Notes under the pieces: generated by a model
What the model was told of the DNA's origin: nothing
The model's database searches: none
What the model saw: only the letters and a program-made list of their open reading frames with translations
Shown: positions 24,492-36,460 of the stretch, piece after piece
How positions within the stretch are numbered: the stretch's first letter is position 1
Layout of the letters: every line of letters starts with the position of its first letter
Source: Annulohypoxylon bovei var. microspora
Taxonomy: Eukaryota > Ascomycota > Sordariomycetes > Xylariales > Hypoxylaceae
Length of the DNA stretch: 64,000 nt
NCBI GenBank assembly: GCA_022836615.1
Contig: MU405268.1
Span: forward strand, 124,001 to 188,000
Direction of reading: 5' to 3'
Position numbers and translations under genes: made by a program

Positions 24492-27435
24492 TCAGTTGAG
24501 CGTGGACTTAAATAGATCACCCGGGGAATGGAGCTACGCTTAATAAATCATACCTTTCATAATGCACGAGATCTGGCACCTATTAACTACGTGACAATAT
24601 CCAATATGAGTATGTGTCTATCGCTGCTGGCGAGCAGTAAGGTTCTGTCTACGAGAAACTTGGGGAGCAAGGACTTGGATGCGCAGGGTCGAGATCAGCC
24701 AAGAGGGGAATAGGGGGCTCTCTTTAACAGGCATTTGATGATAAATTTAATAAGTAAGGAAAACTTTTTTTTAAAAGAAAATTAAAAGAGAAAAAAAAGG
24801 TTTCCTAATTATGTACTGCCGTTCTTGTTGTATAATACACCAGCTAGTCCTCATAGATGGTCTTTCCTTCTTTTCCTCTCGGCAAGGCTTTATCTGTGAC
24901 GACGTATGTGCATTTGTATTCTGTTTTACTTTTTCTTACATCGTCCCGCTTCATCGCTGACCTTAGTGTTTAATCTACCTAGTCATATAACAAAGAAGAA
25001 TATGAAATACTAACAATATCACCTAAACCTAGGTCATGAACTACGAGGTTGTGTTAACTTCAGGGGCTATTGTTGATGCGAACTCTTATGAGAACTTCGA
25101 TCTCTAGGCTTCGGCTCTCGAACTTGTTAAATTTTTGAGGGCTTCGTTTGCTCGTATACTCTACAGCCCTACCCACCCTCTCTCTTGTACCTACATATCG
25201 GCCAAAAAAAGAAAAAAGGGGGTGGGGGGCTCTAGAAATGAAGTCGAGCCTCGGCCCCATCGTCTCGATAGCTTTCCTCATGTACTGGGTCAACCCCAGC
25301 AACGGCGAAAAATTCATAGCTAGCTACTTTCAAGAAAATCCTAGGGAAGATAGAAAAGAAGGCCATTGGACGGTGCCAAAATACTGATTTCAAGTTCATA
25401 AATTACTCATTCAATACACAAGACCCCATTAGTTCGTAGGGTGCCAATAATAAGGCAAGGCTGCGGGAAGCGAGTAAGACTTACGATCCCGAAGGAGTGT
25501 TTCTGACAGGCGTCCCAGGAGGGTGGAAGCTGTTTCCTTGAGATTTCTAGCGAATGATACGCTCATAGACATTGACAGCGAGGAATGATCTTCTATCAAT
25601 TCATTACTTACCTCTTTTCTGCAGATTTTGGATGGCATGTTATGCCCATAAAGGATGCTTAGGATTATGAATTGAACGACCATAGAAGGAATGAGTAGGT
25701 GGTAGTTTCGTTTGATAGGCGGTTATGGCACATAGTTGGCCCTTAACTAGGTACCTAGACCATGTGACTAGTGTAGCTAGGTACCTAATGTAGGTAGAAA
25801 TGTCAAAGCACAGTTGTTCAATAATGAGTTGGAAGTCTATAACATTTTATTTACATACCTAGGTATGTTGCCTGGTATACACACCTAGGTAACAAATATA
25901 TAGGTAGGTACTTCTCTAAAGAGATGCTGCACTCTCACATGCTCCTTTTATATCACTTCAGTGCGCAACATTCAAATAGGGGTTCGGGGGTCTAAGTAGG
26001 CAAATCTACACTTTAAGGTATTTAATTGCCTATGTTAACTACCTACCTACTTACCTAGTTATAAAAATAACCTATTAAGCTTCAAATGTCTTCTGTGTCC
26101 TAACAAGGCATAATATATTATCTAAGCCTACCTGGGTACCTATGGATCTTGAACTGGAGTAGCTTTTGCCAGCTGAATTCTAGAATTGACCAAACCTATC
26201 CTCGGCCCATTAACCGGAAATATTGGTAATGTGACTAGGAGTTAGGTTCATTGTGTAAAGTCACTTGATTTTCGAGAGCCTCATGTGAAGGTTGCCTAAA
26301 GAAGGCAAAGTGCACAGAGGAAACGATCCAATGGCACCTCAGAGTTTATATTGACCTACAGCTAAGCCTGAGTCCTACATCACGGAAAGCCCAATCATAG
26401 GAACAGAAATAACCAATGTAACTAACGGCAGTCAGCAAGGAGTAATTTTTCGTTACAATGCGAGTAAAAGACCGGCCAGAATGAAATGCATATAATTCAG
26501 CACCGCTTCCTCAGCTGATCTTACCGAAATTAGGTATTTTGTAGAAAATGACGATAGGGAACTCCGAAAAATGCACGATAACACAGCATTTTGCACTTTC
26601 AAGTTCTTCGGTGATTAAACCAGTTATATTATAAACAAAATGGATTGGTTGAGGTATTTTCTTTTGAATCACACCCTACAACCCGTAACTTGTAAGTGGG
26701 CCATGGAAACTAAGTGGACAAAATATTCGTGTTTTGAAAGATAATTCAACTATAGAAAGTAGGATTTACGGCGTTGATCTTTCGAGTAGATGGCTGATAT
26801 CACGAGTAGCTGACCAATTACCTCTGTACGTGTTTTAAGCCTCATGTATCATATCAGGTCTCTTTCCGGTAGGTGCAGTCATAGATAAAGGATGTAATAA
26901 TGATAGCAAACCATGTTTAGGTGGTGTTTGCTAAAAACGAACTCGGTAACGTCTAAAATGGTAAGAATAGCGATGATCTTCACGTCAGCGCTGATTAACA
27001 TCTCAGTTCGGCTTATAACTTACTTATGAAAATAATTGTTGTTTTCAAGTACCTACCTATTTTTAGTGAATGTGTAGGTATATAAAATTATTAATAACCT
27101 TAGAACAGTTTCATTTATGCAATTCTTATTGCCGTGACCGAAAAAAACGCCTATTGCTGACTTTTGTCTTGAAAGGTGCATTCTTAGGAGGTATTCAACA
27201 TTCAGAGTGGTGTGGCATGCTGGAGATTGTTTATTCAGCTGATGATACGAAAAGAGAAATGGAGCGGTGGGGTGACAAGAGTACCGTAGCCTTCTTTCAT
27301 TGCAAAGATAGGTACTACTTACAGAAGATAAAGGTTCAAATCTTGGTATAGGAACTCAGATCTGCTTTAGATTTACTTCGTAATTTTAACATTGAATATT
27401 ATACGATTCGTCCGTTTCTAGCCAGGTAGACACAC
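24492..27435. other. AT-rich gene-poor spacer
   Basis: No gene is supported. Palindromic tagctaggtacctaa words occur at 25746-25788 and 25856-25910. Poly-A/T runs lie around 24765-24800. A 93-codon frame at 27070-27351 lacks any family or splice signal and is not called. Confidence 0.5.
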
Positions 27436-27924
27436 ATGGCGAATGCCAACCTTCAAACCAAGCCCTTGCCGTCCGGCGCCATCAATGAGCTCTCTGAAGT
27501 CGCAGGGTGGCTTCAAAGCAACGATGCTGACTTCCAGTCTGTTAACAATATCAAGATTTGCAAAAACATTCATGGACTGGCAAGCGCTACGGATAATCTT
27601 TTGAAGCAATTCGCTAAAGAAGTCACAGTAGGGACATTGCCCACCATTTAAGTAAAACTTCTATTGAAGATAGCTAACCTAAACCGTCCTATTCAGTCCC
27701 CCCCATCACAAAACCGCGTTACAGCCATCCATTTCGACCAGCCCGCTGTTGTTCCCGTAGAGAAAGGATGGGTAGTTGATCTTATGCCTGTACAGATAGT
27801 TGAAGGATCGGTAACAGTGGAAAGCAAGGAGCTGAATCTAGGGCATTATGTCCATCTAACGGAAGAGGCACGGGTCTCTGGAAATTTCTTTGCTGTTCTG
27901 TTGTTGTCCCAGCTCGATGAATGA
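27436..27924 (+). CDS. Small orphan protein adjacent to amyloid-motif gene
   Basis: Two exons, 27436-27627 and 27697-27924, joined across a 69-nt intron (gtaggg..gctaacc..attcag) in phase 0, encode 139 residues. I do not recognise it. The first exon is mostly helical-looking (INELSEVAGWLQ, NNIKICKNIHGLASATDNLLKQF). The second is strand-rich (VVPVEKGWVVDLMPVQIVEG, SVTVESKELNLGHYVHL) and ends LLLSQLDE. There is no signal peptide, membrane segment or cysteine pattern. It is transcribed towards the 112-residue amyloid-motif gene, with about 280 bp between stop codons. A functional link with that locus is speculative. The intron call matters: without it the first frame ends 8 codons later. Confidence 0.55.
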
Positions 27925-28205
27925 TGGAACGGTCTAATTTATATCTATCTACCTACATCCTATGATATCTAGCAAATGGAGGTTTCAAAATTGGACCCTA
28001 GACCCTGCCTCTTTAATGTTTCTTAAACTTAAACGTAGACCTTAGCGCTGTTATCTCTTATTGTCCCGAAGCTAGGCTGCCCAAGGTTGAGAAGCGAAAT
28101 CAAGGCGCTATTGTCTTGTAGGTCCCCAAAACCGACCATACTATTAAATTGAACGACCATTGTAGTATCTATATGTTAACTGCTTAGCTTCCGTTATATA
28201 TAACT

Positions 28206-28602
28206 TTATGGAATGGGCATATTAAAGTAACAAGGCTTCTTACTACCGACCAAATTCTGATTGCCATTGGTAGATAAATCACCATAGCTTGTGTGTTGTG
28301 AGAGACTGATCTGTCTCATGATGTCCTTTAGATTAAGCTGGCGGTCACGTTCAGAAATTTCCCAGAACTTTTGGAAACCGCATTGGGAATTTGGACAGAG
28401 GACTGCTATGGATCCTATAACGACATTAGTCAAGTATCATAAGAGATGTGGTGTTTTAGTTTAGCAACACACCTCTGATAACATCCGGATGTATCGAGTC
28501 TTTGACCATTGGTGCAATGAACATGTAATGAGCTTCCGATCTACAGTCACATTCCCAACTCCGCTGCCACTCCTTGGGCGGATCGTTGAGCGGCATTGCC
28601 AT
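28206..28602 (-). CDS. 112-aa protein with C-terminal HET-s-related amyloid-type motif
   Basis: Two exons, 28473-28602 and 28206-28414, with a 58-nt intron (gtgtgt..gactaat..tatag), encode 112 residues. An in-frame stop lies three codons upstream of the ATG, so the start is firm unless there is an upstream exon. Residues 10-64 form a compact W/C-rich region with C18-x-C20 and C50-x4-C55, possibly a small metal-binding fold. Residues 65-82 are charged and helical. The C-terminus holds YGDLSTNGNQNLVG (87-100), matching two copies in the protein encoded at 30185-31359. This glycine/asparagine pattern resembles motifs that form beta-solenoid amyloid in HET-s and partner NLRs. I infer a signalling or effector role. 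The N-terminal domain is unrecognised. Confidence 0.68.
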
Positions 28603-28944
28603 TTCTACTTATTTGGTGACTTTGTGGATGTTCGGTGCAATTGTTTGACTAGGTATTGGCTGCGATATGCTTTGTGATGATAAAGCAATTGACAATATAT
28701 TGGCGCACAAGAGATATGTGGAGATTACATTGACAGACTGAGGATAGGATTAGATTCGAGGAATGAGAGCGGCAGGAATACAGCAGGGGTAATAAGAGGA
28801 TTATAACTGCAATATGGACATGGGAAACCCTTAGGAGCTGGACATCCAGACTACCTACAGCCTACATTAGGTAGGTAGGTAGGTATGTACCTTACTACAT
28901 AAGAAGTGAGGTCGTACATACATAGAAATCCATATATACCTAGG

Positions 28945-29760
28945 CAGCGCTTGGACCAGGCCAGGCCAGTCAGGCTTGATCCAATGAACTGATCTGATTG
29001 GCCAGTTAGAAAGTAGTCAACTTACCCCGGTCCAACTGAACGTCTAAACCGCCAAACTGCTAATTCAATTTATTTACAGTATATTTAGTGGCTTACACTG
29101 TATAGGTTCACACTGAATCTCTCCTTGTAAGGCCTTTAGCGCATGCTGCTTTTCAGCCAATCAAATTGTGCCTGCAAGTAGATACTTGCACTTTATTCAG
29201 TTGCGCCCGCACCAATACTTATTTATTTAACCTGATCTTAAGCTTATTTGAAAGCGCGCTCGAAATCTAACTGATTGCAACTAATCATAATGTTTAAAAT
29301 TGTATGTGCATTGACTTGAGCGGGTTTAAAGGGTTGAAAAACCGGCGCATACCTGAAGTAAATACAAAGAATGTTCAGCTGAGGGTGACGAACATGATCC
29401 GGGGTGGTAGTCCGTGCTGTCATGGTCATGTGACCCCAAATTCAATACCTTTTTGTATTTACTTATAATATGGGCCAGCTTTCCAGCTTTTTGCACCCAT
29501 CTAGCAGATTGAAAACACGATTTATAATAATAAAAGGCTCGCAGTTAAATAGAGCTTTGAGAGAGCTTTCGAATGGACTAAAAAACAGCTTCAAAGAGCA
29601 ATCATTATCGCAAGCGCAATTGAATAAAGTGCAAGTATCTACTTGCAGGCGCAATTTGATTGGCTGAAAAGCAGTATGCGCTAAAGGCCTTATAATTATA
29701 GCCTCTAAGCCCCCTAAGCTTACAAGGAGAGATTCAGGCCCTGGCCTAATCCAAGCGCTG
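28945..29760. mobile_element. hAT-like non-autonomous fold-back element
   Basis: Outer ends are an exact 11-bp inverted repeat, CAGCGCTTGGA at 28945 and TCCAAGCGCTG ending at 29760; CAGNG ends are typical of hAT elements. Inside, long arms pair: 29114-29207 with 29614-29736, about 76 bp at roughly 90-95% identity, the right arm holding an extra 30 bp. Differences between arms are mostly C/T or G/A transitions, compatible with repeat-induced point mutation. There is no transposase frame. A clean 8-bp target duplication was not found; the flanks match only loosely (tatacctagg / tatatgtagg). Confidence 0.68.
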
Positions 29761-30184
29761 TATATGTAGGTAGGTACTGTTAGGTTGTAAAATCGTTGTT
29801 GTTTTTTCTTAGGTTCTATTAAAATCTCGATCTGAAACGAGAGAAACTGATCTAACCCTTTTGCTTACGTAACAGCCCCACAGTACCTAGTTACGAGCAA
29901 GCCCATAGGGTCAGGTGATCAGAAGCAGTTGGTGATGACCATGTGTTATTGATACTGTAGAAATATAAAATTTTATCATTTAAAACGACTGTGGGGTTCA
30001 ATATCCAGCTGTAATGTACCTAGGTACCTAGGTAGTTCGAATAGGCAGAAGAGAGCGTTGGACAAATAAGAGACATAACACCACCTCCATGATTCTTCAT
30101 CGCCTCTATGAGTGGCTAACATGCCTGGGCCGCATTGATAGTCCCTAGCGGCCTGGGAAGTTCACGAGTCTCTGTATTTACATG

Positions 30185-31359
30185 CTATGGATCGATGTCC
30201 ATTTTATCTGAGTCTTCTTCCGTTGATTCCGTATTCATGGCGCTGCTCGTGTCGGAGGCACCACTCGAAAGACTAGGGCTGGACTCTTGCGGTTTAGAGG
30301 CCAAACCCGAACTTCTCTTTCCAGTGGACTTAGGGTCGCGATGGGACTGTGACGCCGCTATAGCTGCGTCTGTCCACACCCCAACCGAAGTATTATTACC
30401 GTTAATATCGACATCCTTAAAATCCGCCTCGAGCCGCTGTGATGGATATGCATGACTGGCACCGACAATTGTTTGATTTCCATTCGCCCTGACGTTGCCG
30501 AACCGAACAAATTGTCCGCTCGACAGAGGTTGCGAAGACATGTTTCTGGAGGGGTATAGTGGACCTAGGGCACGCGATCCGGTGGAGTCTGGTGTAGAGC
30601 TCTGTAAAACCATATTTTGTTAACAGCAGGGCTCTTTTCAACTGGCACGTTAAATACTACTTACTCGTGAATGAGCCGAATTGCTATTGTAACCAATCCT
30701 GCTATGAGAATCTGGAGAGTGTCGATACGGAACTAGGATTAGTACCGTAAGCCCAGTACCTTATGTATAGATATTACGGTCATGGATGCGAGGTGGGGCT
30801 GTAACTTACGGACGGCGCCATTAGCGTCTCGGTTTGAGTCCATATCCGACATATCGAAAGTTATATTAGTCTCTTTCTTCACACGCGTACTCTGATCTCC
30901 GTTTGAAGGTTGCATGTTTTGACCTTTTTCGCGATGTTCGGTCGAAGTTGCGCGGCTCAGTGTGCTAATCGTAAGAATAAGAGTTGTTTTATCGTGCTCC
31001 AAAGATTGAAAGTTTTGGAGAATGCAGGATTCCACAGCCCGAGCCTTACGGGCCCGGTTCAACTTTGAGATAAGTCGGAATTGTTTAGGCTGCGAAGTGT
31101 AGGGCGCGCACAACTCTGTAAGCCTGGTTATCTTGGGGGCCATAGACTTGATAATGCGGCTAACTTGGCACGTGTGCAGAGCCCTGTCGTCTCGAATGGA
31201 AGTAATTGTGTCACCAAGAACAGCTAGTTCATCTCTCCATCCTTGGTATCGAGCTGGGGCATGCCGAAGGAAATCTCGAAGTTGACTGATTGACTCAAGT
31301 ATCGCAACTGCTGTCCCTATAAGCTGACCCGTGGCCGCGACGGCCCCGAGGACTTCCAT
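30185..31359 (-). CDS. SesA/HeLo-like domain protein with two HET-s-related amyloid-type motifs
   Basis: Three exons, 30810-31359, 30665-30732 and 30185-30601, with introns of 77 and 63 nt in consistent phase, encode 344 residues. The N-terminal 140 residues (MEVLGAVAATGQLIG.., SISQLRDFLRHAPARYQGW, LTELCAPY) are helical and resemble the SesA/fungal STAND N-terminal domains found in front of NACHT or NB-ARC receptors and in cell-death effectors. A Ser/Asn-rich linker follows. Two 14-residue repeats, FGNVRANGNQTIVG (240-253) and FKDVDINGNNTSVG (267-280), match the motif of the 112-aa neighbour. The tail is acidic and Ser-rich (STEEDSDKMDIDP). HET-s also carries two such repeats behind a helical domain. 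The exact family of the helical domain is uncertain. The start is the ATG at 31359; upstream in-frame codons include only a GTG. Confidence 0.75.
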
Positions 31360-34316
31360 GATCCCGGAATCCGGCACGATCTGATTTCAAGAGTTCGGGA
31401 GACATTTAGTCGTGTTGAGTGCATGCATCGGACGCCTAGTGATGAGCTGACATTATAACTAGGCAAGAAAGTAATTAAGGGAAGGAAAAGAAACAATATA
31501 CAATCTACGGAGGCTCTTATAATCATTTTTTTAGGCACCTGTACCTATCCAGCTCTCAAGGTTGCCTGACCACAAAGCACATCCACAACATATGTACAAG
31601 TGCGAGAAATCGGAGGGGTATTCGTACTACTACCTACATCTCAATAACTGCACAACATAAGGATATCAAATATTTAATTATCACCATTTACGACGCATGG
31701 GCTTAGCATTCTATTTATCTCTAATTAATTTAGAAAACATCCGACCACTTTGCTTTGTTTGAGGCCGTGTATGAAAACGCCAGCAGCTCTATTAACGCCA
31801 CACGTTATCAAGAGTGAACTGCATTGGCGAAAGAACTGCACCATGCCATAGATCGAAATGCCCAACTTCCATTTACATACCTAGCCAGGTCGACAATACA
31901 TATCCAGACACTAGGAGTACATTAGAAATTCCGCTATCTAGCATCATAAGGCTACGACCATCGAGAAAGGGGTCCATAGGTCGTGGGGTGCTGGCGAGTT
32001 GACTGGAGAACCCTTTCAACTCAGACGATGTTGATTTTGACATCAATGGACACGGTCAAATACTCGAGGACTAGGAGAACCCTCTTTGGCTTGATCTATG
32101 TAGGTAGATGACGATCAATGGAGCCCTACCCGCCCTACCCGCCTTATCCACTGAGCGGGTCAGGCTCCAGCTCTTGGGTTCTTTTTTATTGAATCTGGTG
32201 ATGAGAAGTATTGTTTTACACTTTATGAGGAGAGGTAACTAGTAGCTCTACAATGAGCCCCTATCCCGCTATGTAACACAAATGGTCGGCCTCTTACAAG
32301 TTGGCTCAGTACTTAGGTAAGTATTTTTAGACATCGTCATTCATTGATGTTATGAGAACCTAGAATAAATTGAATAATAAAGATCAGTAACATTTTCATA
32401 ATTGTATGACTCATATTGCTTATTTATTGCGTGGAATAGTAAAGGGGCTGACTATGTGTACCGATAAAGGCTCTCAAAACATGGGCTGGCTTTATTTACC
32501 AATATAATGCGTATTGTGGAGTTGGTCATCATGATAGGTTAAAAGGGGGTTTCTAGGGCTACCTTTCATAGAAAGCCACGAATTGTAAAAATATTTATTT
32601 ATTACCTACGCATGGTAAACCTATTAAAGCCAAGTAAGGAATATCTTCCATAATCCATAATATGCCCAAGTGCCTACCTATCTAAGTAGTACTTTCCCCT
32701 TAATAGCGATAGCAGACTAACATTTCGATGCATATTACGATCCTTTCAAGACTAAGATGTATGGGATGAGGAGTAGTAGAATATATTTCGTAGAACTGAA
32801 GATTGGATGCACTTGATGAATGCATGTCAACCTAAGTACCTATACTACCCAGCTAGTTTATGCCAATCCCTCATAAAAAGCTGCAAATTCGATGGCTATT
32901 TCCACAGCTGAATCAAATTGGAGAACTCTATTATCATGAACATAGGTTGGTTAACGAATGTTAAATCGTAGAATTAAGCATACAATCTGCAGATCAGGGG
33001 CGACACGAGTACAGGCGGAGTCAGGCCTTGAGGTTAGGCAGAAATTTCAGTACACATTTACATATAGTTAGGTAGGTAGGTAGTCGTTCAACAAATCAAA
33101 TATCCCGTACTGGTTTGTGATAATCGCAACTTGATGGCTCAACTCAAAAAGTTCCGAGATAACGTACGAGACTTGCTTTTAAATCTCCGAAACTTCACAG
33201 GTTTACATAACTATGAAAAAGTCTAAATCAATACTTAACCTAGTGGAGAGCTACCTACACGGTTCCTAAACTAGGCCTTGACAAAGTAGATTCGGCTAGA
33301 GCAGCGAGGTTGATTGATGGAAAATGTCTAAGTCATTGACTCATTGCTGGGGCTGTAGAATCGTCGATAATTCCACGGCGACTAACTGAGGTTACAATAC
33401 TGTGACAAGGAGGATAGAGGTAGGTATCGGATTGAGCTGTCACGAGACTTTTCTGCATCTATTCTCATCGATGGCCTCTGAGATGCAAATATTTTATAGA
33501 AAAGGAAAACATAGGGTTAGTTACCCCTTAACCTAATTAGAAGTTATCTTCAGACAAGGTTTAGAAGGCAAAATACATCTAAGCACCTACCGACATCTAC
33601 AGAAACTGATTCTATTTTGCTGGGAATGCCAGTAGGTCAAGTGAAGAGTATTCTAGGTACTTATTTAGCGTTATCTGCGGACAATTGCCAGTTAAGGGAA
33701 TAGATTATATCTAATTTTATGCTCTATCTGTCAACGCATGTGGGCCATACCTATAAATTGAGATTTCCCTAATGGTAATCCTAGTTTCAAATCCGTCTTT
33801 CAGGGGCCATGATAAGGTGATATTGTCTAGCATAATATGTAGTATGGAAATACCGGTTCCCCCGAGAATTTGCACTCAACTCCTAATGGATTGCTAGGTA
33901 TTATCGTACGATTGAGAACCCAACCCCTGAACATTAATCATGTTGCTTTTATACCGGATTTCCATCCTCGGATGAACTATATCTCTCGATAGTTACGTTC
34001 TTGATTTATAGTTACAGCGAGGAATGGTTGGGAATGAAGAGTAAAATTTAAAACAAACATAATCCCCAAGGGATTTATCTAATATTGAAATATTAGGCTA
34101 CACCTATTGGATTAGTCTTTCCACACACCTGTTATATACATCCAGATAAAACCCCCAGCAGAGCGATCAACAGTCGATATGATAAGCCTCCATTAACGAA
34201 AGTTAAGCTCCCATGAATTTTCTTCATTTAATATCTGCGGCTTTATCGAAGCGGTGCTGTTTACCAGTCGCCGTATGATCCTCGGCAATAAATACTCAGG
34301 CTATCTAACACGGGGT
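31360..34316. other. 2.9-kb AT-rich spacer, no gene supported
   Basis: Many stop codons in all frames and several taggtaggtaggta words (for example 33067-33083). No RNA gene or conserved frame was recognised. Confidence 0.5.
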
Positions 34317-34919
34317 TTAAGATGTGTCGTTCTCTGTCGATTCGCCAAAAGGTGGTCTAAATGGCGGACCGCCATATGGTGGCCCATGAGGAGGTGATCC
34401 GTTCGGTGGCGATCCATTAGATGGCGACGAAGGTGGAGATGATGATGGCAAAGGCGATGGAGCCGGGAGCCGGTCTACGGTATAAGCAACCCATTCAGAG
34501 GGAGAGTTATTGCAGACGATAGGGGATCCATCCTTTGGTATAGACCCCTCGATGGCAGTCCCATTATCTGAACAGTTCGAGGTGCTATAGGCATGGACTT
34601 GAGTAACGGATAGTCAGCATTGCCGGTTATCCTTTATCACGTCACGATAGTGAGATTTATGCGTGACGCGAAATGGGAAATACTCACAGACCCATCCATC
34701 CGTGATGTGGATATAGAGGGAGCTGAATGTCTCGGGCCATTTATTGCAGATGCCGGTCATTGACTGGGTGAAAGTGCCGACCCCTTGATTGTCGGCCGAG
34801 CAGTCCACTTGACCGAATGTCCTGAGATCACCTACGTATGGATCTATTCGTGGGAGGATTAAGGCATTGGTACTAGACGCGAGGGCGACAAGGCCAGTAA
34901 GGGTATATGTAGGATACAT
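34317..34919 (-). CDS. Small secreted Pro/Gly-rich protein (effector-like)
   Basis: Two exons, 34688-34919 and 34317-34597, joined across a 90-nt intron (gtgagt..gctgact..ctcaag), encode 170 residues. The N-terminus MYPTYTLTGLVALASSTNA is a signal peptide with likely cleavage after NA. LILPR follows and could be a Kex2-like processing site. The mature part has four cysteines (VDC, GIC, SNC, IVC), enough for two disulfides, and several N-glycosylation sequons. The last 50 residues are Pro/Ser/Gly-rich with repeats such as SPPNGSPPHGPPYGGPP. Without the intron the protein would end after 101 residues. No family is recognised. Size, secretion and cysteines are those of candidate secreted effectors or wall proteins. 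Confidence 0.65.
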
Positions 34920-36460
34920 TTTGGGAAACGATAGTTTCGAAAGATCCTAGTTTCTAGCCTGCCGCAGTAGGGGGCAAACGAAGAGCGAGCGCGTGGACAG
35001 CCAGTCGTAATCTTATAAAGAACCAATGCTTACGTCGCGTTGTTTTGATGTCCGCCAAAATGGTCGAAAGTGTGTGCTCTCGCTAATGGCTCGAATCTTA
35101 AATACTTCAGACCTTTGACCATTGTGGAGGGACGGGAAAGCAATCCGGCTTCAGGCTTGCGGATAATCTAGACCCGAGAGCAGGATGGCTATGCTGACGG
35201 CGGAAGCGCTATTCCAACCTTATTCCGATATACGGGTAATACATGCGAGATGTGAGGAGGTCGGTGACGACCGTCGAGGCTCATGATGCTGTCATACACG
35301 AGGAAACATGGATACCCGTACCGGGCAGCAAGCAACCAATATTCTCAATATAAACAGCGCATCGGGGCAATATAAATCTTGGCGGCATTTCATACGGAAA
35401 GCTGCTTGTTCTAGCCACCATCGTTGGAGTACAAGGTCAAGATTCTTTCATGCGGGTTGCCGTACGATCTCGTAATGAGCAAACTGCTATATATTTGAGG
35501 CGACCAAGATCGATAAGTTAAGGGCAGCTCGTATTCACCGACCAGAAGGCTAAGATATCTACTAATTCAATAGTATCGTAAAAAGGAATTGGCTTACTCA
35601 CTAATTACGTCGCAGACTCGTAGATATGTATACAGAAAACAGGCCACTCCCCTAGAGCTATTAGACCATGACTCAAGCTCTTAGGGTCTGACCGCATAAC
35701 GAATTAAGAAAGCTTAGGAACGATTAGTCATTGAGTATTTAGACAGTTCGAACTTTAACAGATATACTAATGACTTAGTAGGTATCTATCTTGGTGAGAT
35801 GGATTGATGAATATGATGGAGTTTAGTGGTTGGGTGAAGCTAAGGAGATGAGAAACCCCTTTTTAATTGAAGGTGGATAAGTAAGTATAGATACCTATTA
35901 TATCATGCTGGGTAGGTACAAACCTTATTTTCTGTATTTCATCCGATAAATATAGAATTTTTTGGTCATGATTGAGAATAAATATAGCAATCCTAAAATT
36001 ATCAGACAAAATATTATCCTACTCGAATTAAGAGGATAGAGATATGAGAGTATTTCGTAATATTTGCGAAAATAAAGGAGAATATGTACCCATGTACTGA
36101 TGACGTAGTATTCTGCCGAAGCTTTCCCGCCCCCTGGCGCGTAGTAGGCGCGTCAACGGAGATAATTATTTTTAGTTACCTGGGTAATTGGTTTCTACTA
36201 ACAACCAAAAGGAAATAACGACCTTCTCGTCGACCCTAAATCACCAACATTCACAAAATACTAGTGACTCTTCAATTTTCACTCTTCGTCCCCCGTCACC
36301 TTTTTACCTTGTTTTTTCCTTGATCGGGAAATCAAGATTTAAACATATTATTCCTCTTCCGCCCAAACCTCGTTCTCCCAAGTATGTCGTATTCTGACAA
36401 TTCAGCATACACACCTCGTTATCATATTCCCCCAACTCACCGATAGAAACGATCGCAATC
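34920..36460. other. Intergenic region
   Basis: Divergent spacer between the secreted-protein gene and the protein at 36461. The last 150 bp are C/T-rich and probably a promoter or leader. No gene is supported. Confidence 0.5.

Noticed and set aside
27070..27351. 93-codon frame just upstream of the 139-aa orphan gene.
   Set aside because: No start context, no splice connection to 27436 that keeps both frames, and composition resembles spacer.
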